Below, piece after piece: positions 10,731 through 20,441 of a stretch of DNA of 64,000 nt (its first letter is position 1; every line of letters starts with the position of its first letter). The notes below the pieces were generated by a model. The model had not been told where the DNA came from and searched no databases. It worked only from the letters and a program-made list of their open reading frames with translations. The DNA comes from Hyphomicrobiales bacterium. GTDB lineage: Bacteria; Pseudomonadota; Alphaproteobacteria; Rhizobiales; Beijerinckiaceae. The DNA lies in contig CANGLU010000004.1 in NCBI GenBank assembly GCA_947455025.1, positions 17,222 to 81,221 of the forward strand. The letters are read 5' to 3'. The position numbers and the translations under genes are program-made.

Positions 10731-11327
10731 ATGCGTTTGCCAATGGTTGCCGAACTCAATGGCGAATCCGATTTACGGCACCGCATTCGCGATCTTCGTT
10801 TCTTCGAAGAATCGTTCCGAAAAAACGTACAACTTACCTTTCCAGAAGGTGCAACGCGGTCAAAAACGGATCAAGCGAGGCTTAGATCGAGTTTTCTGGC
10901 ATGGCTCGAATCGTTTCAGGCCAATCGGCATTTAGCGGGCATCGATCGTAAAGACTTTATCTGTTTTTCGGCCGGGACCATGTTGGCCGAATTATTTAGA
11001 CACGATCCTTTATCTGTCTCATCAGAAGCAAAATCAGGTGACAGTGCCACAACGGTTTGGCCAGAAGGCTCAGCCTATGTGAGTTATTGCTTAGGCGTTG
11101 CATTGACCGTGCTCGAACAAGAATTTAACCTATCAGCCGAAATTCCAGAATACGCCAATGACCCACGCATTTGGCAAAGTTTCAAAGAAAATGTTCAGGA
11201 CAATCCTGATCTTGCTATCCCGTTTCTAGATATGCTTCTCGGTCAATCCCCGAATTGGAACGAACCCGCAATGGCAGAAAAGCGCCCCGCGGTTAAAGAA
11301 AAATCATCTCCGTCGCTCGGCAATTAA
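10731..11327 (+). CDS. Hypothetical protein, second gene of the pair
   Basis: Unrecognised 198-residue soluble protein. The start ATG 10731 has a strong GGAGG site at the very end of the preceding gene, so translation is coupled. The N-terminal region is charged and helical (DLRHRIRDLRFFEESFRK), a middle segment reads FICFSAGTMLAELFRHDPLS, then comes VWPEGSAYVSYCLGVALTVL, a partly hydrophobic stretch too polar to call a membrane helix, and an acidic helical tail. The last 25 residues are low complexity (EKRPAVKEKSSPSLGN). Its TAA stop overlaps by two bases the stop of the convergent acetoacetyl-CoA synthetase gene. Tight coupling suggests the two proteins act together, but the function is unknown. 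Confidence 0.72.
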   Translation: MRLPMVAELNGESDLRHRIRDLRFFEESFRKNVQLTFPEGATRSKTDQARLRSSFLAWLESFQANRHLAGIDRKDFICFSAGTMLAELFRHDPLSVSSEAKSGDSATTVWPEGSAYVSYCLGVALTVLEQEFNLSAEIPEYANDPRIWQSFKENVQDNPDLAIPFLDMLLGQSPNWNEPAMAEKRPAVKEKSSPSLGN

Positions 11328-13282
11328 ATTTGCAATTCAGGCAAATTCCGAAAGAGATCCAACGCTTCGGGATTGGCTAAAGCCTCTTTATTTTTAACGT
11401 CATTTCCATGAACGATGTCTCGAACCGCCAATTCGGTGATTTTCCCCGACTTGGTTCGCGGGATGTCGCTCACAGCAATAATTTTCGCCGGGACGTGTCT
11501 CGGGCTTGCGCCGGTTCTAATCTTTGTCCGGATGGATTGCTCAAGAGGAGCATCCAATGCACTCCCTTTCCTTAATCGCACAAATAATACAATCCGGACG
11601 TCATTTTGAAAATTTTGACCGATCGCGATCGACTCTAAAACTTCCGGAATTTGTTCAACCTGCGCATAAATCTCCGCCGTACCGATGCGGACCCCACCCG
11701 GGTTTAAGGTAGCGTCAGAGCGTCCATGAATAATCATTCCGCCATGTTGGGTCCATTCGGCAAAATCGCCATGACACCAAACACCAGGAAAACGATCAAA
11801 ATAGGCTGCGCGATATTTTAATCCACCAGCATCATCCCAAAATCCAATTGGCATTGATGGGAAAGCTTTCGTGCAAACCAACTCCCCTTTTCCCGATGGG
11901 AGCGAATGCCCCTCATCATCCCAAACATCGACGGCCATGCCTAAACCTGGCCTTTGAATTTCACCCGCATAAACGGGCGATGTCGGATCGCCTAACACAA
12001 AGCACGAAACAATATCTGTTCCACCCGATATAGAAGCCAGATGCGCCGTGTCGCTTATGGCCTGATAGACCCACTCAAACGTCTCCGCTGCTAAGGGAGA
12101 ACCGGTAGAGGCAATCGTCTTGAGCGAGTGAAGATCATGCGAATGTTTAGGCGTTAAATTTTCCTTCTTACAGGCGTCTAAATATTTAGCGGAGGTTCCA
12201 AAAAAGCTGACCCGTTCAGATTCAGCAAAATCAAAAAGCACGTCCTTCGTCGGTGAAAAAGGTGAACCGTCGAACAGTATCAGCGTTGCGCCTGAAGCAA
12301 GTGCTGAAACAAGCCAATTCCACATCATCCAACCAAGCGTCGTGAAATAAAACACGCGATCGCCTTCACCGATATTGGAGTGCAGTTGATGTTCTTTTAG
12401 GTGCTGGAGAAGCGTTCCGCCTGCACCATGTACGATACATTTGGGCACACCGGTCGTACCAGATGAAAAAAGAATAAAAAGGGGATGGTTAAAGGGAAGA
12501 CGCTTATAGGTGACATTCTTAGGCGAGAAATCTGAAAATGCGGTCGCAAGCGTAACAGACTTTGGGACCGCGCGAGCCGTCTCTTCGCTGCCGCCAATTA
12601 ACGGAATAATCAATACGCCAACAAGGCTTGGTAACTGAGCGACAACCTCCTTCAGTTTGTCCGATAGATTGAGCGTCTTTCCATTATAATAATAACCGTC
12701 GCTCGCGATTAAAATTTTAGGAGCGATTTGTCCAAATCGATCCAACACGCCGCGCGGACCAAAATCAGGCGAACACGATGACCATATTGCACCAATTGAG
12801 GCGGTTGCGAGCATCATGGCAATCGATTCCGGCATATTAGGAAGGATGGCCGCTACCCGATCCCCCTCCTTAATTCCCATCCTCTTCAGCCATTGTTGTC
12901 CGCGTGAAACTAGGTCCGTTAATTCGGACCTCGACATACGTCTCTCAACCTTGTCCTCGGATCGAAAAACAATGGCATCGTTATTGTGGGATGTTCGAAG
13001 CAAATTTTCGGCAAAATTAAGCTCAGCGTCCGGAAAAAAGGAAGCTCCAGGCATTTGGTCGTCGATGAGTAAGCGTGCGCCCTTGTCGCCAATAACCCCA
13101 CAAAAATCCCAGATCGACGACCAAAATAACCCTCGATCCTCAATGGACGCTTGGTGCAATGTTTTGAAGTCAACACATTCCCGTCCGGAAACCTTGTTAT
13201 AATAGGAAATAAACCGTTGAATGCCCGTATTTTTTTGGGACAACTCTTGTGGAGACCAAAGAGGTGAAGAAAACTCGTCCAT
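11324..13282 (-). CDS. aacS: Acetoacetyl-CoA synthetase
   Basis: ATP-dependent acyl-CoA ligase of the ANL superfamily that activates acetoacetate to acetoacetyl-CoA, feeding polyhydroxybutyrate turnover or ketone use. The adenylate-forming P-loop is LFSSGTTGVPKCIVHGAGG. Other signatures are SISGGTDIVSCFVLG, HGRSDATLNPGGVRIG with the hinge region after it, and the catalytic Lys region PRTKSGKITELAVRDIV near the C terminus. The N-terminal cap matches the synthetase (SYYNKVSGRECVDF). Starting at ATG 13282 gives 652 residues, the usual family length; the frame extends 48 bases further only to a TTG. It stands alone, divergent from an AsmA-like gene and convergent with the hypothetical pair. Confidence 0.93.
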   Translation of the reverse strand: MDEFSSPLWSPQELSQKNTGIQRFISYYNKVSGRECVDFKTLHQASIEDRGLFWSSIWDFCGVIGDKGARLLIDDQMPGASFFPDAELNFAENLLRTSHNNDAIVFRSEDKVERRMSRSELTDLVSRGQQWLKRMGIKEGDRVAAILPNMPESIAMMLATASIGAIWSSCSPDFGPRGVLDRFGQIAPKILIASDGYYYNGKTLNLSDKLKEVVAQLPSLVGVLIIPLIGGSEETARAVPKSVTLATAFSDFSPKNVTYKRLPFNHPLFILFSSGTTGVPKCIVHGAGGTLLQHLKEHQLHSNIGEGDRVFYFTTLGWMMWNWLVSALASGATLILFDGSPFSPTKDVLFDFAESERVSFFGTSAKYLDACKKENLTPKHSHDLHSLKTIASTGSPLAAETFEWVYQAISDTAHLASISGGTDIVSCFVLGDPTSPVYAGEIQRPGLGMAVDVWDDEGHSLPSGKGELVCTKAFPSMPIGFWDDAGGLKYRAAYFDRFPGVWCHGDFAEWTQHGGMIIHGRSDATLNPGGVRIGTAEIYAQVEQIPEVLESIAIGQNFQNDVRIVLFVRLRKGSALDAPLEQSIRTKIRTGASPRHVPAKIIAVSDIPRTKSGKITELAVRDIVHGNDVKNKEALANPEALDLFRNLPELQI

Positions 13283-13405
13283 AGCACACCAAATTCTGAT
13301 TATTGAGGAGGAATTCTTGGTTTGAGACAACCCAGACTATCTTCCTGCGGCCGATAAGACCATGTATAACATTCCTTTAAATGAAGAGAAATTCGGCTTT
13401 TATGC

Positions 13406-15226
13406 ATGATCGCGATTGAAAAATATCGACCTAGGATCCGCTGGCTGGCTGGCCTTGTGGTACTTGGGGCGCTCCTTACCTTTGTCGGGTCGGTAGCGAT
13501 TCCAATAAACGGGGAAGGCATTTTCTCCGATCTAAGAACGACGATCTCGCAAGACTTTGGGTCTGTATCCAAGCTTAATGGAAAAGCAGAGCTTCGCTTT
13601 TTACCGCACCCTTCAATTGAAATCGCCGCGTTAAAGCTTTCGTTCGATAATAAGGTAAGTCTAGAAGCGCCGCGGATCTCCTTTAATCTCAGCATCCCTG
13701 CCCTCATTGCAGGACGCTATGAGCCAATATCATCAACGCTTGTTTCGCCACATGTCGTCATCCCAAGTGATTTGTTGCCAAATAGTGCCGAACAAATGGC
13801 TCAGCGATTTAATCATGTTTTAGACCATAAAACCCAAACCGGCGCATCCAGGAACGAAAGTCATCTTGACTCGATTACAATCGAGAATGGTGTTTTTTCA
13901 TTCTCAGAAAAAAATTCTACGGAAAGCCCACCATCGACGATCAGCGGAACGCTCTATTTTTATAGCAATGGCGCGCGCCGATTAACGGCCACCGGGAATT
14001 GGCGAAAACAAGATGTCACTTTACAAGCCGAAATAGGCGCGAATACCAACAATGAAAATGACGACCGTAAGGTTGGTCTTGTTTTAAGCACCGCCCTCGG
14101 GAGTATCAAATTAGACGGCGCAACATCGAGGCTAACAAATGCGCTTTATGCCGGCGCGTTATCTGTCGATGTTTCTCGCATTGATAAAGTAAGTGAGTGG
14201 TTAGCCCTTCAGCCGCCTGTTCCATTTACGACATCCCTCAAAATCGAAGGTAAGGCATCGATGACGCCGCGGTTAATCGCGGTTTCTGATGCACAAGTTC
14301 ATCTCGGCGCGGTTGCGATGACGGGCGGCGTGTCTCTCGATATGTCCAATCCACGCCCACTTGTGACAGGTACGTTATCCGCGGGCGATATGGATATAAC
14401 CAGCTTTCTGACACCCATATGGCCCAAACAATCGGAGCAACCCGGCTGGAAAAACAGCCCCGTCGATCCCAATGTTACACCCGATCAAGATTTGGATATT
14501 CGCCTTTCGGCCGAACGAATTAATCTTGGCATCGTACGCATTTCGAACGCGGCACTTTCTATCATTGCACGGGACCGAAACTTAAACATCACATTGGCTT
14601 CGTCTCACCTGTTTCAAGGCAGCGCTAAAGGAAAGCTTTCAATCCACCCGACCGATCAAGGATTTTCGTTTTCAAGCCACGCGAGTTTTGAAACGCTCGA
14701 CATCGGTCAAACGACACTTGCGCTCATGGACATGCGAAAACTCGAAGGGAGTTTGAGCGGAAAATTTGATATTGAATCAGCAGGTCAGTCAATTGACGAT
14801 ATGATGAAATCACTGTCTGGCCGTGCGGAATTCTCTATTGCCAACGGTACGCTATCGGGCGTGAACATTTCGACGATATTAAAGCGGATTGAAACGCGCC
14901 CTCTATCCGTTATTCGCGATATGCGGGGAGGTAAAACCGATTTCGAAACGATGCGCATTTCGTGTCATATTGCGAATGGTATTGCCACAATTGACGATTC
15001 CGAAATGCTATTTGCGCCAAACACAATGAAGCTTAGCGGCTCGGTAGCCGTGGGTGACCGTCAGATCAATCTCTTGGGGGAAGCAACGGGACCTACACCG
15101 CAAAATGGAGCGGAACCTGCGGTTTTAGCCTATACGGTAACCGGCGGTTTCGATGATCCAATTGTAACGCCTGACATCAACCGAATTTTGAAAAGGTCGA
15201 GCGGCACATCTGCGACGCCCGACTAA
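13406..15226 (+). CDS. AsmA-family envelope protein
   Basis: A 606-residue protein with an N-terminal membrane anchor (about residues 13-35, WLAGLVVLGALLTFVGSVA) followed by a long periplasmic beta-rich region, typical of AsmA-like proteins implicated in phospholipid transport and outer-membrane homeostasis. Family hallmarks are the early segment LNGKAELRFLPHPSIEIAAL, which matches the AsmA N-terminal repeat, and the C-terminal part with SLSGRAEFSIANGTLSGVNI and the closing FDDPIVTPDIN motif. It is divergent from aacS and convergent with the L,D-transpeptidase. A second, much larger relative is encoded at 56543-60055. The exact role is inferred from the family. Confidence 0.85.
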   Translation: MIAIEKYRPRIRWLAGLVVLGALLTFVGSVAIPINGEGIFSDLRTTISQDFGSVSKLNGKAELRFLPHPSIEIAALKLSFDNKVSLEAPRISFNLSIPALIAGRYEPISSTLVSPHVVIPSDLLPNSAEQMAQRFNHVLDHKTQTGASRNESHLDSITIENGVFSFSEKNSTESPPSTISGTLYFYSNGARRLTATGNWRKQDVTLQAEIGANTNNENDDRKVGLVLSTALGSIKLDGATSRLTNALYAGALSVDVSRIDKVSEWLALQPPVPFTTSLKIEGKASMTPRLIAVSDAQVHLGAVAMTGGVSLDMSNPRPLVTGTLSAGDMDITSFLTPIWPKQSEQPGWKNSPVDPNVTPDQDLDIRLSAERINLGIVRISNAALSIIARDRNLNITLASSHLFQGSAKGKLSIHPTDQGFSFSSHASFETLDIGQTTLALMDMRKLEGSLSGKFDIESAGQSIDDMMKSLSGRAEFSIANGTLSGVNISTILKRIETRPLSVIRDMRGGKTDFETMRISCHIANGIATIDDSEMLFAPNTMKLSGSVAVGDRQINLLGEATGPTPQNGAEPAVLAYTVTGGFDDPIVTPDINRILKRSSGTSATPD

Positions 15227-15237
15227 TATCAAGTCAA

Positions 15238-16506
15238 TTATTGATCAGCTTGAACCGCCGTTACCAAGGGAACACCACCTAAGCCGTCTTTATTATATAT
15301 ATCATCACGGAACTGGACCAAACCATCAGGCGTTGCCCAAGCCGTTATATAAACCCAAAAAACCGGAACAGGCTTGGCAAGACGGGCGTCGACGCGCTGA
15401 CCAGATTGAATGGCCTCATCAATTTGTTCCCGCGCCCACCCCGGCGTGTCCTTTAATAGCCATTCCACATAATCGCGAACATTTTGAACGCGCATGCAGC
15501 CTGAAGATACAAAGCGATAATCATCGCCAAAAATTCCCTTAGCCGGCGTATCGTGCATATAGACGCCATAGGGATTAGCGATGTTAATCCGAACAAATCC
15601 TAATGAATTGAATTCACCACCGGGATCTTGCCTAAATTGATAGCGGGTTGCCTCGTCACTCTTCCAATTGATTTTTTCAGACGTGATCTCCTGCCCCTCA
15701 TTGGTAAAAATCCGAATTTTATTTTCAGCCAAATAGCCAGGGTTGGCCTGCATTTTTGGTATCAAATCTTTTTTGATGATGGAGGCCGGAACGGTCCAGA
15801 AAGGGTTGAAATTAATATCAATCACCTTCGTGGTCATAATGGGTGATTGACGATCAATTTTACCGACACCCGCCGCATGGCGGGTCTGAACAACATTGTC
15901 TTCAACTGTTTCGACAATCGCACCGGGAATATTAGCCGCTACATAGCGCCTTCCCGGGCTAGCCGAATACGAACGCAAGCGGACGAGATTGACCTCAAGC
16001 TGCTTTAATCGAACATCCGCCGGTATATTCAAAGCGGTAAGGGTTTGGCCTGTGATAAGCCCCGTGGGACGCAAGCCATGCAATTCCTGGAAGCGGCGAA
16101 CGCCGGTTTCTACAAAGGAATCAAAAATATCGGAAAGGCCTGCCGACGCATCGAGATCACCCGACGCAATGAGGCGCTTCCGTAATTCAATAACAGCCGG
16201 ATCTTGCATGCCGAGCTTCAACGGTACGCGCGGCATCAGCGGCCAACCACCACGGGCAATGACCTGCCTAAATGTCTCTACCGCTGCCTGCGTGGCATTT
16301 AAGGTCTCTGGCGACAGAAGAGGTGTCGTTGAGCGGTCAAGCGTTTTAGACGTAGCCGCATCGTAGCTTTGTACCCACTCCGCCTGATCCGCGGATTCCT
16401 CGTCGACGTTTTGAGCTAAAAGGCGCGATGCCATGAATGGCGCTGCAAATATGGCGGCCGTACCAAATAGAAATGCCCGACGCGAAAGGCTCGAAAAAAA
16501 TTGCAT
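15238..16506 (-). CDS. L,D-transpeptidase with peptidoglycan-binding domain (YcbB/LdtP type)
   Basis: Exported enzyme forming 3-3 cross-links in peptidoglycan or attaching proteins to it. The signal peptide MQFFSSLSRRAFLFG resembles a Tat signal (SRRAFLF) and runs to about residue 32. A peptidoglycan-binding helical domain occupies about 100-160 (AVIELRKRL...TGLITGQTLTALN), and the YkuD catalytic domain about 190-375, with His318 in YMHDTP and catalytic Cys337 in VSSGCMRVQN. ATG 16506 has an AGGTGG site. It is followed upstream by ldtR in the same direction; in Sinorhizobium and Liberibacter the LdtR regulator controls the neighbouring L,D-transpeptidase (ldtP), so the same pairing is likely here. 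Its leader holds crossing inverted repeats. Confidence 0.92.
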   Translation of the reverse strand: MQFFSSLSRRAFLFGTAAIFAAPFMASRLLAQNVDEESADQAEWVQSYDAATSKTLDRSTTPLLSPETLNATQAAVETFRQVIARGGWPLMPRVPLKLGMQDPAVIELRKRLIASGDLDASAGLSDIFDSFVETGVRRFQELHGLRPTGLITGQTLTALNIPADVRLKQLEVNLVRLRSYSASPGRRYVAANIPGAIVETVEDNVVQTRHAAGVGKIDRQSPIMTTKVIDINFNPFWTVPASIIKKDLIPKMQANPGYLAENKIRIFTNEGQEITSEKINWKSDEATRYQFRQDPGGEFNSLGFVRINIANPYGVYMHDTPAKGIFGDDYRFVSSGCMRVQNVRDYVEWLLKDTPGWAREQIDEAIQSGQRVDARLAKPVPVFWVYITAWATPDGLVQFRDDIYNKDGLGGVPLVTAVQADQ

Positions 16507-16527
16507 GAAACTGATTCCACCTGAACT

Positions 16528-16596
16528 TTGAACGCATTATCGCTGAAGACGGTAAAGGAATGCTTTCGCACCCCTTAACGTTCAAGGGCGATAATG
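16528..16596 (-). promoter_or_regulatory. Crossing inverted repeats in the L,D-transpeptidase leader
   Basis: Two pairs of perfect complements interleave: TTGAACG (16528-16534) with CGTTCAA (16579-16585), and CATTATCGC (16535-16543) with GCGATAATG (16588-16596). The order A-B-A'-B' permits an H-type pseudoknot in RNA, or two alternative stems or widely spaced protein half-sites in DNA. It ends 22 bases upstream of the L,D-transpeptidase ATG, just beyond its ribosome-binding site. Whether it works in RNA or DNA cannot be read from sequence. Confidence 0.45.
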
Positions 16597-16648
16597 AGCC
16601 GTGGTTTTGTCAATTTCATGGCCGAAAAGGAAAAAGGACAGGATTGCG

Positions 16649-17161
16649 CTATAGCCTATATTTAACATTGTCGTTGAGGAACCGTTCTAATCTCAGCAAG
16701 ATTGTATTGGTCTGACGGAATTCGGTCTCTGAAATTCCCCCAACCTGCTCGACCGTCCTCATGTGCTTGCTATATAGCCCATCGACAATGTCATGGATGT
16801 CTTGGCCCAAATGGGTCAGCCGGATCCGGACCGACCGCCGGTCCGTGCGAGACCTTTCATGGGACAAATATCCCATCTCAACGAGCTTTTTGACATTATA
16901 GGAAACATTGGAGCCCAAATAATATCCTCTGGACCTTAATTCTCCTGCGGTAAGCTCCTTGTCACCAATATTATAGAGCAGCAAGGCTTGCACCGGATTA
17001 ACATCAGAGCGACCACGACGATCAAATTCGTCTTTGATAACGTCTAAGAGTGACCGGTGAATTCTTTCAATATTGGAGAGGGCTTCAAGATAGTAAGGAT
17101 GGGTAATAGAAATTGAGTTTACCCCAACATCATCCATCGAGATTTTTACAATTTTGTTCAT
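16649..17161 (-). CDS. ldtR: MarR-family transcriptional regulator LdtR
   Basis: A 170-residue winged-helix repressor or activator. The helix-turn-helix and wing lie at about residues 72-118 (LTAGELRSRGYYLGSNVSYN, then a basic wing with RSRTDRRSVRIRLT), flanked by the dimerising N- and C-terminal helices. The order matches LdtR of Rhizobiales, a regulator of the adjacent L,D-transpeptidase and of osmotic-stress tolerance; that function is known from relatives and inferred here. The gene lies upstream of the L,D-transpeptidase on the same strand. A striking dyad of pentamer repeats lies 31-60 bases upstream of its ATG and is the likely autoregulatory operator. The ATG at 17161 has only a weak AGG upstream. 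Confidence 0.88.
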   Translation of the reverse strand: MNKIVKISMDDVGVNSISITHPYYLEALSNIERIHRSLLDVIKDEFDRRGRSDVNPVQALLLYNIGDKELTAGELRSRGYYLGSNVSYNVKKLVEMGYLSHERSRTDRRSVRIRLTHLGQDIHDIVDGLYSKHMRTVEQVGGISETEFRQTNTILLRLERFLNDNVKYRL

Positions 17162-17191
17162 GATAATAAGCCTAAAATGAATTATACAACC

Positions 17192-17221
17192 ATTACATTA
17201 CGTAACGTAACGTAATGTAAT
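17192..17221. promoter_or_regulatory. Pentamer-repeat dyad upstream of ldtR, candidate LdtR operator
   Basis: A perfect 11-base inverted repeat, ATTACATTACG and CGTAATGTAAT, flanks an eight-base centre. The block also reads as tandem pentamers: CGTAA three times, then TGTAA twice. MarR-family proteins bind such dyads and commonly repress their own promoters. It lies just upstream of ldtR, between ldtR and the DUF6163-like gene. Confidence 0.6.
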
Positions 17222-17315
17222 GTAATTAATTCACGTAAAAGACGAATTAAGATTTAAAATTAACAAATCGTTGCTGTGCGCCTTGGTAAATCAAGCCACA
17301 CTTTATTTGATTCAA

Positions 17316-17729
17316 TTAGACTATTTTAATCTGCGTTTCGGAATTAACCCGCAGGAGCAAAACCCGCGCAAAATGAACAATCAGCAATAAAATAGAGACG
17401 ATAATCGGCATAAACGAATTCAGATTCGACCTCTGGATAAGCTCCAAACAAACATACCCGAATGCAACGCAAGCCCATACGCCGCTACCCCAACGCCACG
17501 AGATCCACAAGGAAACGCCAGCGATAATATCAAGAATTGGCATAACAACCAAAGTAAAAAAGCCGTTCCAGCCGTCATCACCCAAGAGATGAAAATCCCC
17601 GCTCGGGGTCGTCATCAAATAAAACCATCCCCAATACCCCTTTGCGATCCACGCCAAGGCCAGGAATCGATAGGCCCATAAAATTGGCTTATCGGATGTT
17701 ACGGTTGATGAGCCGAGATGAATTGCCAT
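17316..17729 (-). CDS. Small four-helix membrane protein, DUF6163-like
   Basis: A 137-residue integral membrane protein with about four hydrophobic segments, seen as LWAYRFLALAWIAKGYWGW, FFTLVVMPILDIIAGVSLW, VWACVAFGYVCLELI and FMPIIVSILLLIVHFARVLL. It resembles the DUF6163 family that sits between ldtR and hemB in Rhizobiales; I base that on gene order and general character rather than a search. It is transcribed toward ldtR, with 154 bases between them containing the ldtR dyad, and is divergent from hemB. Function unknown. Confidence 0.72.
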   Translation of the reverse strand: MAIHLGSSTVTSDKPILWAYRFLALAWIAKGYWGWFYLMTTPSGDFHLLGDDGWNGFFTLVVMPILDIIAGVSLWISWRWGSGVWACVAFGYVCLELIQRSNLNSFMPIIVSILLLIVHFARVLLLRVNSETQIKIV

Positions 17730-17806
17730 CTTAGTATAAATCCATCGCCATCGTTGACTGCATCCTCAATGGGTAAGCGGGTTTATGCCTTGGATTTTGT
17801 TTTTGA

Positions 17807-18874
<1,068 letters not shown>

Positions 18875-18877
18875 AGA

Positions 18878-19456
18878 CTATTGCTGCAAAAATACAGAAA
18901 AGGCACCACCCGTAGCCGGCTTTTTACCATCAGGTTTTACAGCGACGATTCGTTGCGGTGATCCTGCCGGAGCTGACGCCAGATCAAGTGCCCAATAATT
19001 ACGATACCGCGAATTCGGGGCGTCCGCGCGGACCATTCCGATGCGCGTCGCGTCCTTCATCAACATATTCTCACGGTGATGTGGAGAGCGGATCCAAGCA
19101 TTAATCGCGTCCGCCACCGAAGTATGACCTGCGCCAACATTTTCTGCCGCATTCGCATAGACAAAGCCGGCCGAATTCATTCGGGATGTAAAATCACCCC
19201 CAATTTCATGCGATAATACATTAGCCGAGGCCATCGCGACGGCCTGATAGCGCGCCGCATCAGTGAGTGCCGCATCGACGATAACGGGCGGCAGCCCGTT
19301 GCTCGCACGAAATTGGTTAATCAAACCAACGGCTTCTTGGGATACATCTTCTACCGGAACGTTACCTGTAAATTGCTTCGGTGCCGAAACGCAAGCAGCC
19401 AACAAGGACGTTGCCAATCCGATCATGGCCAACCGACAAAACGCAATACGGGTCAT
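18878..19456 (-). CDS. CAP-domain (SCP/PR-1-like) lipoprotein
   Basis: A 192-residue exported protein. The N terminus has a lipoprotein signal with lipobox LLAAC (Cys at about 21), then a CAP domain: GLINQFRASNGLPPVIVD, the helix with ASANVLSHEIGGDF, AENVGAGH, and the HHRENML segment that carries conserved CAP-cavity residues. Bacterial CAP proteins are extracytoplasmic and of varied or unknown activity. ATG 19456 has GGAGG eight bases upstream and is preferred to a TTG at 19477. It is convergent with hemB. In relatives I would expect an RDD-family gene here between hemB and bpt; this slot holds the CAP gene instead. Confidence 0.87.
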   Translation of the reverse strand: MTRIAFCRLAMIGLATSLLAACVSAPKQFTGNVPVEDVSQEAVGLINQFRASNGLPPVIVDAALTDAARYQAVAMASANVLSHEIGGDFTSRMNSAGFVYANAAENVGAGHTSVADAINAWIRSPHHRENMLMKDATRIGMVRADAPNSRYRNYWALDLASAPAGSPQRIVAVKPDGKKPATGGAFSVFLQQ

Positions 19457-19675
19457 AGCATCAGCCTCCGACGTCAATCCAATACGTGAAAAACCCTATG
19501 GCGGGTGCTTGAAAAGTCAAAGCCAAGAAATCGGATGTTCAACATTAATTTTAAAAATAGTCTGGAAAAACAATCAAGAATGCTCCTCTTTAGGCACCAA
19601 ACGGATTGCACGGACCAAACCCAAATCCTATCATGTCATCAATTCCCAGTTTAAAAATTTGCCGATGGACGCGCC

Positions 19676-20422
19676 TTGACCAACCAGCAACAAGATCCGC
19701 CGCAATTTTTCATGACCGCACCCAATACGTGCGGTTATCTGCCGGATAAGATTGAACGGAAGGTATTTACCCATTTGGTTGGAATGAGGGCGGGCGCGCT
19801 CAACGACCTTCTAACCCAAGCAGGCTTTCGTCGCTCCCAAACCATCGCCTACCGTCCGGCTTGCGATCAATGCAGCGCCTGCGTCTCCATTAGGGTGCCG
19901 GTCGATGAATTCGAACCCTCCCGCAATATGAGGCGCGTCATGGAGGCCAATGCCGATCTCGTCGGCCTGGCGATTCCAAATAAGGCAACATCGGAACAAT
20001 ATAGTTTATTCCGCAGCTATTTGGGTGATCGCCATTCGGATGGCGGCATGATCGATATGAGCGTGCTCGATTTCTCGCTCATGATCGAAGATAGCCATGT
20101 TGATACCCATTTGATCGAATACCGTAGGCGAGGTCCCGATACGTTTATCAATGGACGGGGAACTGGGCCGCTGATTGCAACCGCGCTGACCGATACTTTA
20201 GCCGACGGCCTATCGATGGTTTATTCCTTTTTCGATCCTGAATTATCCGATCGCAGCCTCGGCACCTATATGATCCTCGATCACATTCAACGAACAAAAA
20301 AGCAGGGCCTGCCCTATCTCTATTTGGGCTATTGGATCAATGGATCAAAAAAGATGGACTATAAAGCCCGCTTCATGCCTCAAGAGCGATTGGGCCTGAA
20401 TGGCTGGATGCGGGTTGAATAA
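19676..20422 (+). CDS. bpt: Aspartate/glutamate leucyltransferase (ATE family)
   Basis: Aminoacyl-tRNA-protein transferase that attaches leucine to N-terminal Asp or Glu, feeding the bacterial N-degron pathway (ClpS/ClpAP). The 248-residue protein has the N-terminal cysteine segment [21 protein letters not shown] with its conserved cysteines, and the GNAT-like C-terminal core ending [11 protein letters not shown]. The start is TTG 19676; this gives an N terminus ([11 protein letters not shown]) with the shape of other Bpt proteins, while the next ATG at 19712 would cut into it. It is convergent with parC, 11 bases apart, sharing a hairpin. Confidence 0.92.
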   Translation: MTNQQQDPPQFFMTAPNTCGYLPDKIERKVFTHLVGMRAGALNDLLTQAGFRRSQTIAYRPACDQCSACVSIRVPVDEFEPSRNMRRVMEANADLVGLAIPNKATSEQYSLFRSYLGDRHSDGGMIDMSVLDFSLMIEDSHVDTHLIEYRRRGPDTFINGRGTGPLIATALTDTLADGLSMVYSFFDPELSDRSLGTYMILDHIQRTKKQGLPYLYLGYWINGSKKMDYKARFMPQERLGLNGWMRVE

Positions 20423-20441
20423 TCGCTAAGCGTTCAACCCG
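20411..20441. terminator. Shared hairpin between bpt and parC ends
   Basis: CGGGTTGAA at 20411-20419, which includes the end of the bpt frame, pairs perfectly with TTCAACCCG at 20433-20441 (13-base loop, with a further CGC/GCG pairing inside), just into the parC end. No T-run follows on either strand, so this may act by blocking convergent readthrough or with Rho rather than as a classic intrinsic terminator. Confidence 0.45.

Noticed and set aside
9742..11327. Integrated element at tRNA-Gln
   Set aside because: No integrase gene and no visible repeat of the tRNA 3' end downstream; base use of the two following genes matches the region.
13300..13707. A 135-codon minus-strand frame over the aacS and AsmA starts
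   Set aside because: It runs across the divergent promoter and into both genes; composition fits a shadow frame.
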